A DNA stretch of 64,000 nt from Pantoea ananatis LMG 2665. GTDB taxonomy: Bacteria > Pseudomonadota > Gammaproteobacteria > Enterobacterales > Enterobacteriaceae. Position numbers and translations under genes: made by a program. Shown here piece after piece: positions 38,937-47,978 of this stretch. Under the pieces are notes generated by a model. The model had not been told where the DNA came from. It searched no databases and saw only the letters and a program-made list of their open reading frames with translations. Within the stretch, counting starts at the first letter, position 1, and each line of letters starts with the position of its first letter. The stretch lies in the NCBI RefSeq assembly GCF_000710035.2, contig NZ_JMJJ01000004.1, positions 682,001-746,000 on the forward strand. Direction: 5' to 3'.

Positions 38937-40139
38937 ATGCCATCCACTGAACACGTTATCTCTGACTGCTGTATCGTCGGCGGCGGCCCGGCCGGTTTGA
39001 TGCTGGGCTATCTACTGGCCCGCGCCGGTTTACAGGTTGTCGTGCTGGAAAAACATGCCGATTTTCTCCGCGATTTTCGTGGTGACACGATCCATCCTTC
39101 TACGCTGGAGGTCATGCATCAGCTGGGCCTGCTGGACGATCTGCTGAAACTTCCTCATCAGCGTGCGGAAAAGCTGCAGGCGGAAATGGGGGGCGAGGAG
39201 GTCACGATGGCCGATTTCTCGCGCTTGCCGCTGCAGTGCCGTTTTATCGCCTTCATGCCGCAGTGGGATTTCCTGAATTTTCTGGCGGAACAGAGCGCGC
39301 AGTTTCCCGGCTTCACCCTGCTAAAATCCACCTCGTTAAGCCAGTTGATCATCGAAGAGGGTGAGGTTCGGGGTGTTCTGGCCTTACAGTCGGGTCAGCC
39401 CGTTGAGATACGTTCCCGCCTGGTGGTGGGGGCAGACGGGCGCAACTCTGCCGTTCGCGCACAGGCCGGACTGGTGAGCCAGCATTTTGGCTCACCACGC
39501 GACGTTTTGTGGTTTCGCCTGAACAAACAGCCAGAGGATCCGCAGTCAGGGATGGGTCACACCGGCCCGCGAAATAACGTTATCGTGATCGACAGGGGCG
39601 ATTACTGGCAGTGTGGACTGACGATTGAAAAAGGGCAGTTTGATGCGATTCAGGCCCGTGGGCTTGACGCGATGAAACACAACATTGCCACCGTCTCCCC
39701 TTTTAGCGTCGAACGGCTGGCGGAAATTGACAGCTGGGAGAGTTTCAAACTGCTGTCAATCCGTATCGACAGGTTGAATCAGTGGGCAAAACCGGGCGTG
39801 CTCTGCATCGGTGATGCGGCTCATGCGATGTCACCCATTGGCGGAGTGGGGGTTAATCTTGCCATCCAGGATGCGGTGGCCACGGCGAATCTGCTTACCC
39901 GGCCTTTGTTAAAGAGGAAGGTCACGTTCAGGGATCTGAAAAAAGTACAGCAGCGCCGTCAGTTTCCCACCGTTGCGACGCAGTTCCTGCAAATAAAAAT
40001 GAGCAGTAAAAAGAAACCGGGTGGGGAAGGCAAAAGCAAAATGCCCGGCATCATCCGTAAATATCCCTTTTTACGCTTTATTTTTGGCCGACTCATCGGC
40101 ATGGGATTTCGTATGGAAAAGCCACGCGCAGTTCGTTGA
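38937..40139 (+). CDS. FAD-dependent monooxygenase
   Basis: A 400-residue class A flavoprotein monooxygenase of the PHBH/UbiH superfamily. FAD motifs are complete: CIVGGGPAGLMLGYLLARAG (GxGxxG), VVGADGRNSAVR (the DG motif) and LCIGDAAHAMSPIGGVGVNLAIQDA (GD motif). HADFLRDFRGDTIHPSTLEVMHQLGLLD (landmark RGDTIHPSTLE) is usual for hydroxylases acting on aromatic or polycyclic substrates. The C-terminus is basic. The substrate is unknown. A TetR regulator follows about 170 nt downstream, which fits a detoxification or drug-modifying role; that is inference. GAGGGG lies seven bases before the ATG. Confidence 0.86.
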   Translation: MPSTEHVISDCCIVGGGPAGLMLGYLLARAGLQVVVLEKHADFLRDFRGDTIHPSTLEVMHQLGLLDDLLKLPHQRAEKLQAEMGGEEVTMADFSRLPLQCRFIAFMPQWDFLNFLAEQSAQFPGFTLLKSTSLSQLIIEEGEVRGVLALQSGQPVEIRSRLVVGADGRNSAVRAQAGLVSQHFGSPRDVLWFRLNKQPEDPQSGMGHTGPRNNVIVIDRGDYWQCGLTIEKGQFDAIQARGLDAMKHNIATVSPFSVERLAEIDSWESFKLLSIRIDRLNQWAKPGVLCIGDAAHAMSPIGGVGVNLAIQDAVATANLLTRPLLKRKVTFRDLKKVQQRRQFPTVATQFLQIKMSSKKKPGGEGKSKMPGIIRKYPFLRFIFGRLIGMGFRMEKPRAVR

Positions 40140-40262
40140 GCAACGCCCGTTCGCCTGATGGAAGACAACCGTCAGGCAAACGGACGCAGGAAAGGGGGTG
40201 GTTTCATCACGCCGAATACGACAGGACGTGAAATGCCTTACCCACTTGCCATAGCTATTGGT

Positions 40263-40284
40263 AATGACAGACACTAAAGTCATT
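40263..40284. promoter_or_regulatory. Candidate TetR operator
   Basis: AATGAC (40263-40268) and GTCATT (40279-40284) form a 22-bp inverted repeat with a 10-nt spacer, 23 nt before the TetR gene start. Size and position fit autoregulation by that TetR protein. Assigned by position only. Confidence 0.45.
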
Positions 40285-40307
40285 TCTTTTATCTTCTGAG
40301 TATCCTG

Positions 40308-40871
40308 ATGAATCGCAGCGAAGAAATTCTTGATGCAGCCGAATACTGCATGCGACAAAAAGGGTTTTATCAAACCTCCATTCAGAGTATCGCCAGTCAG
40401 GCAAATGTCAGCATCGGGCTGATTTATAAATATTATAAAAATAAGGAAGCGATCGTTGAAGCACTGGTCACGAAAGTGGTGCAGCGTATGATCGTGTTAC
40501 TGAAAGCCGACTTCGAGAAAATGGCGAACGCGGGGAGAGTGACGCATCTGCCGGGAGATTTGGCGTCACCAGAAGTCGAACAAAGCATTGTGTTGCTCAT
40601 CGAGATATCATCCGAATCCACGCGTAATGCGCGTATTCGTCAGATTCTTCACGATGCCTGGCAGGTTTTAAAAAAGAATTTTATTACTGAGCAACAGGCG
40701 CTCAATCCGGCACTGGAGGCGAACATCATCCATGCACGATTGCATGTGGTTTCCCTGGTAATAGACGGCATGATCATTCGCCGTTTTATGAAACGCCGCG
40801 AGACAGAAGACAGCTTTATGCCGTTCTTTAAGGCGGTTAGCCATGACATCCACCAACCGGATGCTGAGTAA
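40308..40871 (+). CDS. TetR/AcrR family regulator
   Basis: A 187-residue TetR-family repressor. The N-terminal DNA-binding domain is clear: ILDAAEYCMRQKGFYQTSIQSIASQANVSIGLIYKYYKNKEAIVEALV (landmarks TSIQSIASQANVS and LIYKYYKNKE). The rest is the helical ligand-binding domain. It lies downstream of the FAD monooxygenase on the same strand and probably controls it or itself; a 22-bp inverted repeat lies just upstream. Its stop lies 4 nt from the stop of a second TetR gene on the opposite strand. The ligand is unknown. Confidence 0.87.
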   Translation: MNRSEEILDAAEYCMRQKGFYQTSIQSIASQANVSIGLIYKYYKNKEAIVEALVTKVVQRMIVLLKADFEKMANAGRVTHLPGDLASPEVEQSIVLLIEISSESTRNARIRQILHDAWQVLKKNFITEQQALNPALEANIIHARLHVVSLVIDGMIIRRFMKRRETEDSFMPFFKAVSHDIHQPDAE

Positions 40872-40875
40872 CGCA

Positions 40876-41454
40876 TCAAAACAGGTGACGGTCGAGTACA
40901 GCATTGATCCGGCTCAGTTCCTGCTGATCCACATTTTTATCTCCATATGCATGACAGGCGACGCCATCCACCAGCATCAGCAAAAACTGGATACGGTTGC
41001 TGCGCTGGAGTGGACTTTCTGTCGGCATTTTCTGCCTGAATAGCCTGTCCAGATCTGCGACCAATAAGGCTTCCTCGCGGGCCAGCATTGAGCGCACTGA
41101 TTCATGACGTGAGGCTTCGGAATACATTTCCAGTAATAAACACCGGTCCTCAGGAGACCAGTTCTGCCAAAAGGGCGAGTCGGTATCAATAATATTGGCG
41201 GTGTGCGTTTCGTGCGCCAAACTATGCAGCAAAAACGTCCGCCAGTTTTCTGCGATACTTTTTATGGTTTCACTGACAATCACTTCTTTACTGTTAAAGT
41301 AGCGATAAAGCTGACCTGCACCTAAACCGGATTCACGACTGATATCGGCCATACTTGCACCGTGAAAACCGGAACGGCTGAAGCAGTTCTTCGCGGCTGA
41401 AATGATCAGTTGCTGCCGCTGCTTAAAGAACGTTTCATTATCAGGCTTGCTCAA
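40876..41454 (-). CDS. TetR/AcrR family regulator of the RND efflux operon
   Basis: A 192-residue TetR-family protein with the HTH in ISAAKNCFSRSGFHGASMADISRESGLGAGQLYRYFNSKEVIVSET (landmarks GASMADISRESG and LYRYFNSKE). It lies last on the strand of the efflux operon, 217 nt after the outer-membrane factor gene. That spacing allows its own promoter. Candidate operators are the palindrome at 47435-47448 before the pump and the ATTCTGACA repeats at 41502-41565 before this gene. Control of the pump is the natural inference but is not shown by sequence. Confidence 0.86.
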   Translation of the reverse strand: MSKPDNETFFKQRQQLIISAAKNCFSRSGFHGASMADISRESGLGAGQLYRYFNSKEVIVSETIKSIAENWRTFLLHSLAHETHTANIIDTDSPFWQNWSPEDRCLLLEMYSEASRHESVRSMLAREEALLVADLDRLFRQKMPTESPLQRSNRIQFLLMLVDGVACHAYGDKNVDQQELSRINAVLDRHLF

Positions 41455-41501
41455 AAAACTCTCCTGAATACAGGCCGATATGCGGCCCTTTTTATTGACT
41501 T

Positions 41502-41565
41502 ATTCTGACATGGTACGCGAGGCTCCGGGGCGAGGGAATCGCCTTCACACATTCTGACACAGAAT
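41502..41565. promoter_or_regulatory. ATTCTGACA repeats upstream of the TetR gene
   Basis: ATTCTGACA occurs at 41502-41510 and again at 41551-41559, where it forms a perfect palindrome ATTCTG-ACA-CAGAAT (41551-41565). It lies 48-111 nt upstream of the TetR start. It may be an autoregulatory operator; the sequence differs from the palindrome before the pump genes. Confidence 0.4.
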
Positions 41566-41671
41566 GGCCTGATGTCCGTGTATCGGGATTTGCCCTGTTC
41601 CACTATTGAGGGCAGCGCGCGATGTTATTGCGCGCAGTTTGTCGGGTGCGCATCCCTGCGCATTTGGGCGT

Positions 41672-43111
41672 TCAACGCACATCTACCGTTTGTTCAGACG
41701 CCTGTCGCGCCGAGCCGCCTCCCATCACCTTGTAGAATGTATTTAGGTTTTGGTAGTACGCCTGTTCCACGCTGACCAGACGGGTTCTGGCGGAGTAGAG
41801 CGTTCGCTGGGCGGTTAACGCATTCAGCCAGGTATCCACGCCGCTTTGATAACGCAGATCGGCCAGATGCGCGTAAATCTGTGAGGCTGCCACATTGTTA
41901 CGCTGGCTGGTCAATTGATCGTTGATGGTGCCGCGCCGCGCCAGGGCATCCGCGACTTCGCGGAAAGCGGTCTGCACCGACTTTTCGTACGCCGCCACGT
42001 AGTACTCCTTCTGCGCTTTGGTGTAATTCAGGTAGGCCACGTTGTAGCCGCCCTTGAAGACAGGCAGCGAGATACTGGGGGAAAACGACCAAATTCCCAC
42101 GCCGTTTTTGAACAGCGAGGCGAGATCGGCACTGCCAACGCCACCGCTGGCGGTCAGTGAAATGCTGGGGAAGAAATTGGCCCGCGCTGCCCCGATGTTG
42201 GCATTCGCCGCCTTCAGGTTGTGCTCAGCCTGCAAGACATCAGGACGATTATTGAGGACATCCGACGATATCCCTGCGGGCACATCGCGCAACGCATGGC
42301 CAATCGATTCAAGATTTTGCGGCAACAACGTATCGGGTACAGGTTTTCCAACAACCAGATCCAGCGCATTCTTATCCTGCGCCACGCTGGTAGTATAGCT
42401 GGCCACATCCGCCTGCGCAGACTGATAGGTGGTTTCCGCAGACGCCACATCAACCATCGAATCCACACCGTTTTGCATGCGCTTGCGCGTCACGTCCAGT
42501 GACTGCCGCGCACTCTCAGCTGTCTCTTTCGCAATGGCCAGATTGCTGCGATCCGCCGCCAACTGAAGCCAGTAATCAATGGTGTTATACAGCACCGTCA
42601 GGCGCGTACTCCGCGCGCCCTCCAGGGTACCAAGGTAGGTTTCATACTGCTGGCGCGACAGGCTTTGATTCTTACCAAATAAATCCAGTTCAAATGCGCT
42701 GACACTGCCTTCGGCAGAGTAAGAATTGCCCAGCGCCGTTTGATTGCCTTCGCCCGTCAGGGCACGTGAGCGCGTCCCGCTGACACCGGCGCTCAATGAC
42801 GGGAAGAGATCGGCACGTTGCTCAGCGTATTGCGCATGCGCGGATTTTACACTCGCCACCGCTTCACGTAAGTCGCGGCTACTGTCCAACGCCATGCCGA
42901 CAACCTGATTGAGTTGGCTGTCCAGCACATAATCCTGCCAACGGATAGCGCGATAATTGACGGCAGTCCCTTGCAGGTTAGGGTAGGCTTCCCCGGTCGG
43001 GTTTGTCGCCTTCACGGCATCCACAGGACGATCATAATGCGGATCCAGCGACACGCAGCCCGCAAGGAAGCAGGGTAAAAACACGGTGAAAAGTTTTGCA
43101 GTCATGGTCAT
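41672..43111 (-). CDS. RND efflux outer-membrane factor (NodT/OprM family)
   Basis: A 479-residue outer-membrane lipoprotein that forms the exit duct of the tripartite pump. The lipobox is FLAGC (cysteine near residue 19), followed by VSLDPHYDRPVDAV. Two TolC-like repeats carry long helices (LREAVASVKSAHAQYAEQRADLFPSLSAGV and NNRPDVLQAEHNLKAANANIGAARANFFPSISLTA; landmarks DLFPSLSAG and NIGAARANFFPS). VYLNYTKAQKEY-like and GVDTWLNALTAQRTLYSA segments follow. The ATG at 43111 overlaps the permease stop by one base; an ATG two codons on (43105) has better ribosome-site spacing. Confidence 0.92.
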   Translation of the reverse strand: MTMTAKLFTVFLPCFLAGCVSLDPHYDRPVDAVKATNPTGEAYPNLQGTAVNYRAIRWQDYVLDSQLNQVVGMALDSSRDLREAVASVKSAHAQYAEQRADLFPSLSAGVSGTRSRALTGEGNQTALGNSYSAEGSVSAFELDLFGKNQSLSRQQYETYLGTLEGARSTRLTVLYNTIDYWLQLAADRSNLAIAKETAESARQSLDVTRKRMQNGVDSMVDVASAETTYQSAQADVASYTTSVAQDKNALDLVVGKPVPDTLLPQNLESIGHALRDVPAGISSDVLNNRPDVLQAEHNLKAANANIGAARANFFPSISLTASGGVGSADLASLFKNGVGIWSFSPSISLPVFKGGYNVAYLNYTKAQKEYYVAAYEKSVQTAFREVADALARRGTINDQLTSQRNNVAASQIYAHLADLRYQSGVDTWLNALTAQRTLYSARTRLVSVEQAYYQNLNTFYKVMGGGSARQASEQTVDVR

Positions 43112-46100
43112 TATTCCTTCACCTTCGCTGCTGAGTCGGTTGGCCGGGCCGTGTCATGCGGCTGTGCCGGAAAGACCCGGCGGACCAGCACAAAAAACAG
43201 CGGTACAAAGAAAATAGCCAGCAGGGTGGCGGTTAAGGTGCCGCCAATAATACCGGTACCGATGGCGATACGGCTGTTGGCCCCCGCGCCCGTGGAGATC
43301 GCCAGCGGCAGTACGCCTGCGGTAAAGGCCAGTGAGGTCATGATGATGGGACGTAAGCGCATCGTCGCCGCATGAACCGCCGCGTTTATCAGGCTCTCGC
43401 CCTTGCGGTAGTGCTCTTCAGCGAACTCCACAATCAGAATGGCATTCTTCGAGGAAAGTCCAATGATCGTGAGCAGCGCAACCTGAAAGTAAACGTCATT
43501 TTCCAGGCCACGCAGCGTAATCGCCAGTAGTGAGCCGATGACGCCCAACGGCACCACCAACATCACCGAAAGCGGCACTGCCCAGCTCTCATACAGGGCG
43601 GCCAGGCACAGGAACACCACAATCAGTGAAATGCCATACAGCGACAGCGCCTGATTACCGGAAAGTTTTTCCTGATAAGAGAGCCCACTCCAGGCGAAGG
43701 TGGTGCCCGCAGGCAAGGTCGCAGCAAGTTTTTCCATTGCGGTGATGGCATCCCCGGAGCTTTTCCCTTCGGCGGCCGATCCCTGAATTTCATAGGATGC
43801 CAGGCCGTTGTAACGTGAAAGCACATCCGGACCATAGGACCATTTCGACGAGGCAAAGGACGAGAAGGGCACCATGGTGGTGTTATTGCTGCTGTCTGTT
43901 CCGCGGACATACCATTGATCAATATCCTCTGGCTTGCTGCGGAACGATTGATCGCCCTGCATATAGACTTTCTTCACGCGGCCGCGGTCGGAGAAGTCAT
44001 TGACATAACTGCCGCCAATGGCTGCGCTGAGCGTATTATTGATGTCGCTGATGGTCAGGCCCAGTGACTGTGCTTTCGCATCATCGATACTGACATCCAG
44101 TTGCGGCAGGTCCGGCAGCGAGTTGGCACGTACAGCGCTGAGATCCGTATCCTGATTCGCTTTTGCAATCAGCTGATCGCGCATTTTCAGCAGTTGATCG
44201 CGTGCGGTAGCACCACGCGCTTGCAGCTCAAACGTGAAGCCGTTGGATTGACCCAGCCCGGAGACGGCGGGCGGCGACAGCACAAAGATCTGGGCATCAC
44301 GAATCCGCGACAGCGCCGCCATGGCGCGGCCTGCAATCGCATCAGCACTGTTCTCACTGCCTTTACGGTCACGCCAGTTCTTAAGCGAGATAAAGCCGAC
44401 CCCCGCATTCTGTCCGTTACCGGCAAAACTGAAGCCGTCTACCAGCATGCTAACGTTAACGTTATCTTTCTCCTGGGTGGCGAAATACTGCTGTACCTGA
44501 CGACGGACTTCACGGGTGCGATTTTCCGTCGCACCCGGTGCCAACTGATACTGCACCATGATGTAACCCTGATCTTCGGTCGGCAGAAAGCCGGTTGGCA
44601 GGCGCATATAGAGCACGGCACAGCCGATCAACAGCACGCCGTACAGCAGCAGATAGCGCACGGAACGGTGCATGACCTTCCCGACGCCACGTTGATAGCG
44701 TGCCTGCACGTTTTCATAGCGCTGGTTAAACCAGCCAAAGAAACCGTTGCGACCGCTGTCGTGATTGTGCGGTTTAAGCAAGGTGGCACAGAGGGCGGGC
44801 GTCAGCGTCAGCGCCACAATCACCGACAGCACCATGGAAGAGACGATGGTGATAGAGAACTGACGGTAAATCACGCCTGTTGAACCGCTAAAGAAGGTCA
44901 TCGGCAGGAACACGGCAGAGAGCACCAGCGCGATGCCAACCAACGCACCAGTAATCTCCCTCATCGATTTCTCGGTTGCTTCTCGCGGGGGTAATCCCTC
45001 TTCGCGCATCACGCGTTCGACGTTTTCAACCACGACGATGGCATCATCGACGAGCAAACCAATGGCGAGCACCATGCCGAACATGGTAAGCGTGTTAATC
45101 GAATAACCAAAGAAAGACAGCACACCAAAGGTGCCCAGGAGAACGACCGGAACTGCAATCGTGGGAATCAGCGTGGTGCGGATGTTTTGCAGGAACACAA
45201 ACATCACAATCACCACTAAAATGACCGCTTCGACCAGCGTTTTCACCACTTCTTCAATCGAGATTTTAACGAAGTCAGTGCTGTCGAGCGGATAGGCTAT
45301 TTCATAGCCCGCCGGCATGCTGCTCCGGAATTCGTCAATGGTGGATTTCACCTTTTCGGCGGTGGAGAGTGCATTAGCGCCAGATGCCAGTTGGATAGCC
45401 ATACCGGATGCCGGATGGCCGTTCGCCATGACATTGGCACTGTAGTCTTCATCGCCCATTTCTACGCGTGCGACATCGCTCAGACGGACCACAGAACCAT
45501 CGGCCTGGCTTTTCAGCACAATGTTGCGGAACTGCTCAGGGGTTTGCAGGCGTGAACGCGAACGTACCGTCGCCACCAGTTGTTGTGTGTTGCTGGACGG
45601 TTGCGCGCCCAACTGCCCGGAAGACACCTGGGTATTTTGACTCTCAAGAGCGGTGGTGACATCAGAAGGCATCAGCGAATACGACGCCAGCTTGCTGGGA
45701 TCGAGCCAGATACGCATCGCGTACTCGGCGCCAAAAACCTGTACGTTACCGACGCCTGTCACGCGCGCCAGCGTGTCTTCCATGTTGCTGACCATATAGT
45801 CGGCGACATCGGAAGAGCTGCTTTTATTGCTTTTATCGTACACCGCCAAAATCAGCAGAAAGTCGCTCTGGGCTTTCTGCACGGTCACGCCCTGTGAGGT
45901 CACGGCGCTCGGCAAGCGGCTCTCGGCCTGCTGCACCTTATTCTGCACCTGGACCTGAGCAATATCGGGATCGGTGCCCTGTTTAAACGTGACATTGATT
46001 TTCACCTGGCCGGTGGATGCGGTACTGGTCGAACTGAAATAGAGCAGTCCATCCAGTCCGGTGAGCTGTTGCTCAATAACCTGGGTCACGCTGCTTTCCA

Positions 46101-46272
46101 GCGTTTCCGCCGATGCGCCCGTATAGGTGGCCTGAACACTGATTTGTGGCGGTGCCACATCGGGATACTGCGCCACGGGCAGGCTGCGAATACTCAGGAT
46201 ACCGAACAGCATGATGCAAAGGGCGATCACCCAGGCAAAGACCGGCCGACGGATAAAGAACTGCGCCAACAT
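43111..46272 (-). CDS. RND efflux permease (AcrB-like, HAE1 family)
   Basis: A 1053-residue inner-membrane drug:proton antiporter with the AcrB layout: twelve membrane helices and two large periplasmic loops. The N-terminus MLAQFFIRRPVFAWVIA is canonical. The proton-relay aspartate pair lies in GLLVDDAIVVVENVERVM in helix 4. Porter and funnel landmarks include LPVAQYPDVAPPQISV and GFSFAGNGQNAGVGFISLK. The second-half signature is GLSSKNAILIVEFAEE. HAE1 pumps export hydrophobic or amphiphilic drugs. It lies one base after the adaptor gene, so expression is tightly coupled. Substrates cannot be told from sequence. Confidence 0.95.
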   Translation of the reverse strand: MLAQFFIRRPVFAWVIALCIMLFGILSIRSLPVAQYPDVAPPQISVQATYTGASAETLESSVTQVIEQQLTGLDGLLYFSSTSTASTGQVKINVTFKQGTDPDIAQVQVQNKVQQAESRLPSAVTSQGVTVQKAQSDFLLILAVYDKSNKSSSSDVADYMVSNMEDTLARVTGVGNVQVFGAEYAMRIWLDPSKLASYSLMPSDVTTALESQNTQVSSGQLGAQPSSNTQQLVATVRSRSRLQTPEQFRNIVLKSQADGSVVRLSDVARVEMGDEDYSANVMANGHPASGMAIQLASGANALSTAEKVKSTIDEFRSSMPAGYEIAYPLDSTDFVKISIEEVVKTLVEAVILVVIVMFVFLQNIRTTLIPTIAVPVVLLGTFGVLSFFGYSINTLTMFGMVLAIGLLVDDAIVVVENVERVMREEGLPPREATEKSMREITGALVGIALVLSAVFLPMTFFSGSTGVIYRQFSITIVSSMVLSVIVALTLTPALCATLLKPHNHDSGRNGFFGWFNQRYENVQARYQRGVGKVMHRSVRYLLLYGVLLIGCAVLYMRLPTGFLPTEDQGYIMVQYQLAPGATENRTREVRRQVQQYFATQEKDNVNVSMLVDGFSFAGNGQNAGVGFISLKNWRDRKGSENSADAIAGRAMAALSRIRDAQIFVLSPPAVSGLGQSNGFTFELQARGATARDQLLKMRDQLIAKANQDTDLSAVRANSLPDLPQLDVSIDDAKAQSLGLTISDINNTLSAAIGGSYVNDFSDRGRVKKVYMQGDQSFRSKPEDIDQWYVRGTDSSNNTTMVPFSSFASSKWSYGPDVLSRYNGLASYEIQGSAAEGKSSGDAITAMEKLAATLPAGTTFAWSGLSYQEKLSGNQALSLYGISLIVVFLCLAALYESWAVPLSVMLVVPLGVIGSLLAITLRGLENDVYFQVALLTIIGLSSKNAILIVEFAEEHYRKGESLINAAVHAATMRLRPIIMTSLAFTAGVLPLAISTGAGANSRIAIGTGIIGGTLTATLLAIFFVPLFFVLVRRVFPAQPHDTARPTDSAAKVKE

Positions 46273-46273
46273 A

Positions 46274-47422
46274 TCAGTGACCCTCGCTGGTCGGAGCGTT
46301 ATCGCCCGAAGAGACGTCTACCGCTTTCACCTGCATGCCCGCCTGAACTTTTGCGGTGCCTTCAACAATCAGCTTGTCACCCTGGTTTAGGCCGGAAGTA
46401 ATCAGCCAGTTATTGCCGATTACGCGGTCGGTCACTACGTCGCGACTTTCGACTTTGTTCTCTTTATCGACCACCAGCGCGGTAGCATTGCCTTTCGCAT
46501 CACGGGTGATGCCTTGCTGAGGCGCCAAAATGGCATCGCTTTTCACGCCGTTGGTGACGCTGGCGCGCACGTACATGCCCGGCAACAGTTCATGTTGGGG
46601 ATTGGGGAAAATCGCACGCAGCGTCACAGTGCCCGTCGCCTCATCCACCGAGACCTCGGTCAGTTCCAGCTTGCCGGGATGATCGTAGGTCGTACCATCT
46701 TCCAGTTTCACCGTCACGGGCACGTCATCTTTGTTCTGCTGCAGTGACGCCTGTTGGCGTCTCAGTTTGAGCAATTGTACGCTGGATTGCGTGAGATCGA
46801 CATAGATGGGATCCAGTGCGCGAATCGTCGCCAGCGCGGTGGTCTGGCTGGCGGTCACCAGCGCGCCAGGCGTAACCGATGAAATCCCAATGCGACCGCT
46901 AATCGGCGCTTTGATTTGGGTGTAATTCAGGTTGATGCGCGCACTTTCGACGGCAGCACGGTACTGATCCACGGAAGCAACGTTCTGTTGATACGTTGCC
47001 TGCGCATCATCCGCATCCTGACGTGAAACGCCGTTATCTTTCACCAGTGCGGCATAGCGTTCGGCTTTCAGTTTGCTGCTCTTCACCAGAGCCTGCGCAT
47101 TCTTAAGTTGTGCGACGGCCTGATCGTAGCTGGCCTGATAGCTGGCCGGATCGATCTGATACAGCACCTGTCCGGCTTTCACCTCATCGCCTTCGGTGAA
47201 CAGACGTTTCTGAATGATCCCATCCACCTGCGGCCTGACATCAGACGTCATACTGCCGGTGACGCGCCCGGCAAGCTGGCTGTCCAGTGTCACCGATGCG
47301 CTTTGCAACGTTTTTACCCCGACTTCGGTGGTCATGTTGGCATCGGCGGGAGGACTGTTTTGATCGCAGCCCGCGATCATCACGACCAGCCCGACGATCA
47401 TAGTGCGCTGAAAAGTTTTCAT
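46274..47422 (-). CDS. RND efflux periplasmic adaptor (AcrA-like)
   Basis: A 382-residue membrane-fusion lipoprotein that links permease and outer-membrane factor. The lipobox is MIAGC (cysteine near 19) followed by DQ, so aspartate at position +2 favours retention in the inner membrane as for AcrA. Lipoyl domain halves (VRPQVDGIIQKRLFTEGDEVKAGQVLYQIDP, landmark VRPQVDGII; and APISGRIGISSVTPGALV) flank a coiled-coil hairpin. The beta-barrel and membrane-proximal parts include LRAIFPNPQHELLPGMYVRA. A 14-bp palindrome lies 13 nt before the ATG and AGGG serves as ribosome site, so a repressor there could block both transcription and initiation. Confidence 0.94.
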   Translation of the reverse strand: MKTFQRTMIVGLVVMIAGCDQNSPPADANMTTEVGVKTLQSASVTLDSQLAGRVTGSMTSDVRPQVDGIIQKRLFTEGDEVKAGQVLYQIDPASYQASYDQAVAQLKNAQALVKSSKLKAERYAALVKDNGVSRQDADDAQATYQQNVASVDQYRAAVESARINLNYTQIKAPISGRIGISSVTPGALVTASQTTALATIRALDPIYVDLTQSSVQLLKLRRQQASLQQNKDDVPVTVKLEDGTTYDHPGKLELTEVSVDEATGTVTLRAIFPNPQHELLPGMYVRASVTNGVKSDAILAPQQGITRDAKGNATALVVDKENKVESRDVVTDRVIGNNWLITSGLNQGDKLIVEGTAKVQAGMQVKAVDVSSGDNAPTSEGH

Positions 47423-47434
47423 GAATTACCCTGT

Positions 47435-47448
47435 AATGAACGTTCATT
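47435..47448. promoter_or_regulatory. Palindromic operator before the efflux operon
   Basis: AATGAACGTTCATT is a perfect 14-bp palindrome ending 13 nt upstream of the adaptor gene start. TetR-family pump repressors bind sites of this kind in this position, so the local TetR protein at 40876-41454 is the likely binder. That link is inference. Confidence 0.65.
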
Positions 47449-47598
47449 CTCAGCGCGCAGTGTAATAAATGCACAAGAATCTGTATGTCAGCAAAGCGAA
47501 AAGAAGGATGTCCAGAAATGAGCAGCGCGGCTGCATTGTTCAGAGACGCGCCTGGAGAATGAGCCTGAAGGCGAGCGAATTCCGCCGCCTTACAGCCT

Positions 47599-47978
47599 GG
47601 TGGCGTGTTTCTGCGCGGGCTCCATTTCATACCACGCTACATGAAATGCTTGAGATGCGTTATTTGTGGCAGCGGCCTGTCCGAATGGAAAATACTCAAC
47701 GGGTGAGTTTTCTCGGCCAGGAACCGCATACGTTGTTAGAGGATGCCGTGCGGGCCGCATTGTGGTTGCCTGCGGCCTGAAGCCCGAAGCCCGAAGCCCG
47801 AAGCCCGAAGCCTGAAGCCCGAAGCCCGAAGCCCGAAGCCCGAAGCCCGAAGCCCGAAGCCCGAAGCCCGAAGCCCGAAGCCCGAAGCCCGAAGCCCGAA
47901 GCCCGAAGCCCGAAGCCCAAAGCCCAAAGCCCAAAGCCCGAAGCCCGAAGCCCAAAGCCTGCGGCCGGTGGCGTGTTT
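47599..47978. repeat. Repeat-rich intergenic element flanked by 12-bp direct repeats
   Basis: GGTGGCGTGTTT occurs at 47599-47610 and 47967-47978, and GCCTGCGGCC at 47768-47777 and 47957-47966 immediately brackets the heptamer array. The nested repeats suggest a unit that was copied or expanded as a whole. The rest of the 788-nt gap between the efflux adaptor and the nucleoside transporter has open frames on both strands, but none with a ribosome site and a recognisable product. The predicted long frames here are caused by the repeat. Confidence 0.7.
47779..47960. repeat. Heptanucleotide tandem repeat, 26 copies of GAAGCCC
   Basis: Twenty-six contiguous 7-bp units cover 182 bp. Most are GAAGCCC; unit 5 is GAAGCCT, units 21-23 are AAAGCCC and the last is AAAGCCT. 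Because 7 is not a multiple of 3, every reading frame cycles through the same seven codons. Long frames with repeated GFGLRAS (minus) or PEARSPK (plus) therefore appear without being genes. The low divergence of the units implies recent expansion, so copy number probably varies between strains. Confidence 0.95.

Noticed and set aside
47469-47780. Possible 103-residue gene on the plus strand before the repeat
   Set aside because: No ribosome site, atypical composition, and it runs into the repeat flank; no recognisable family.
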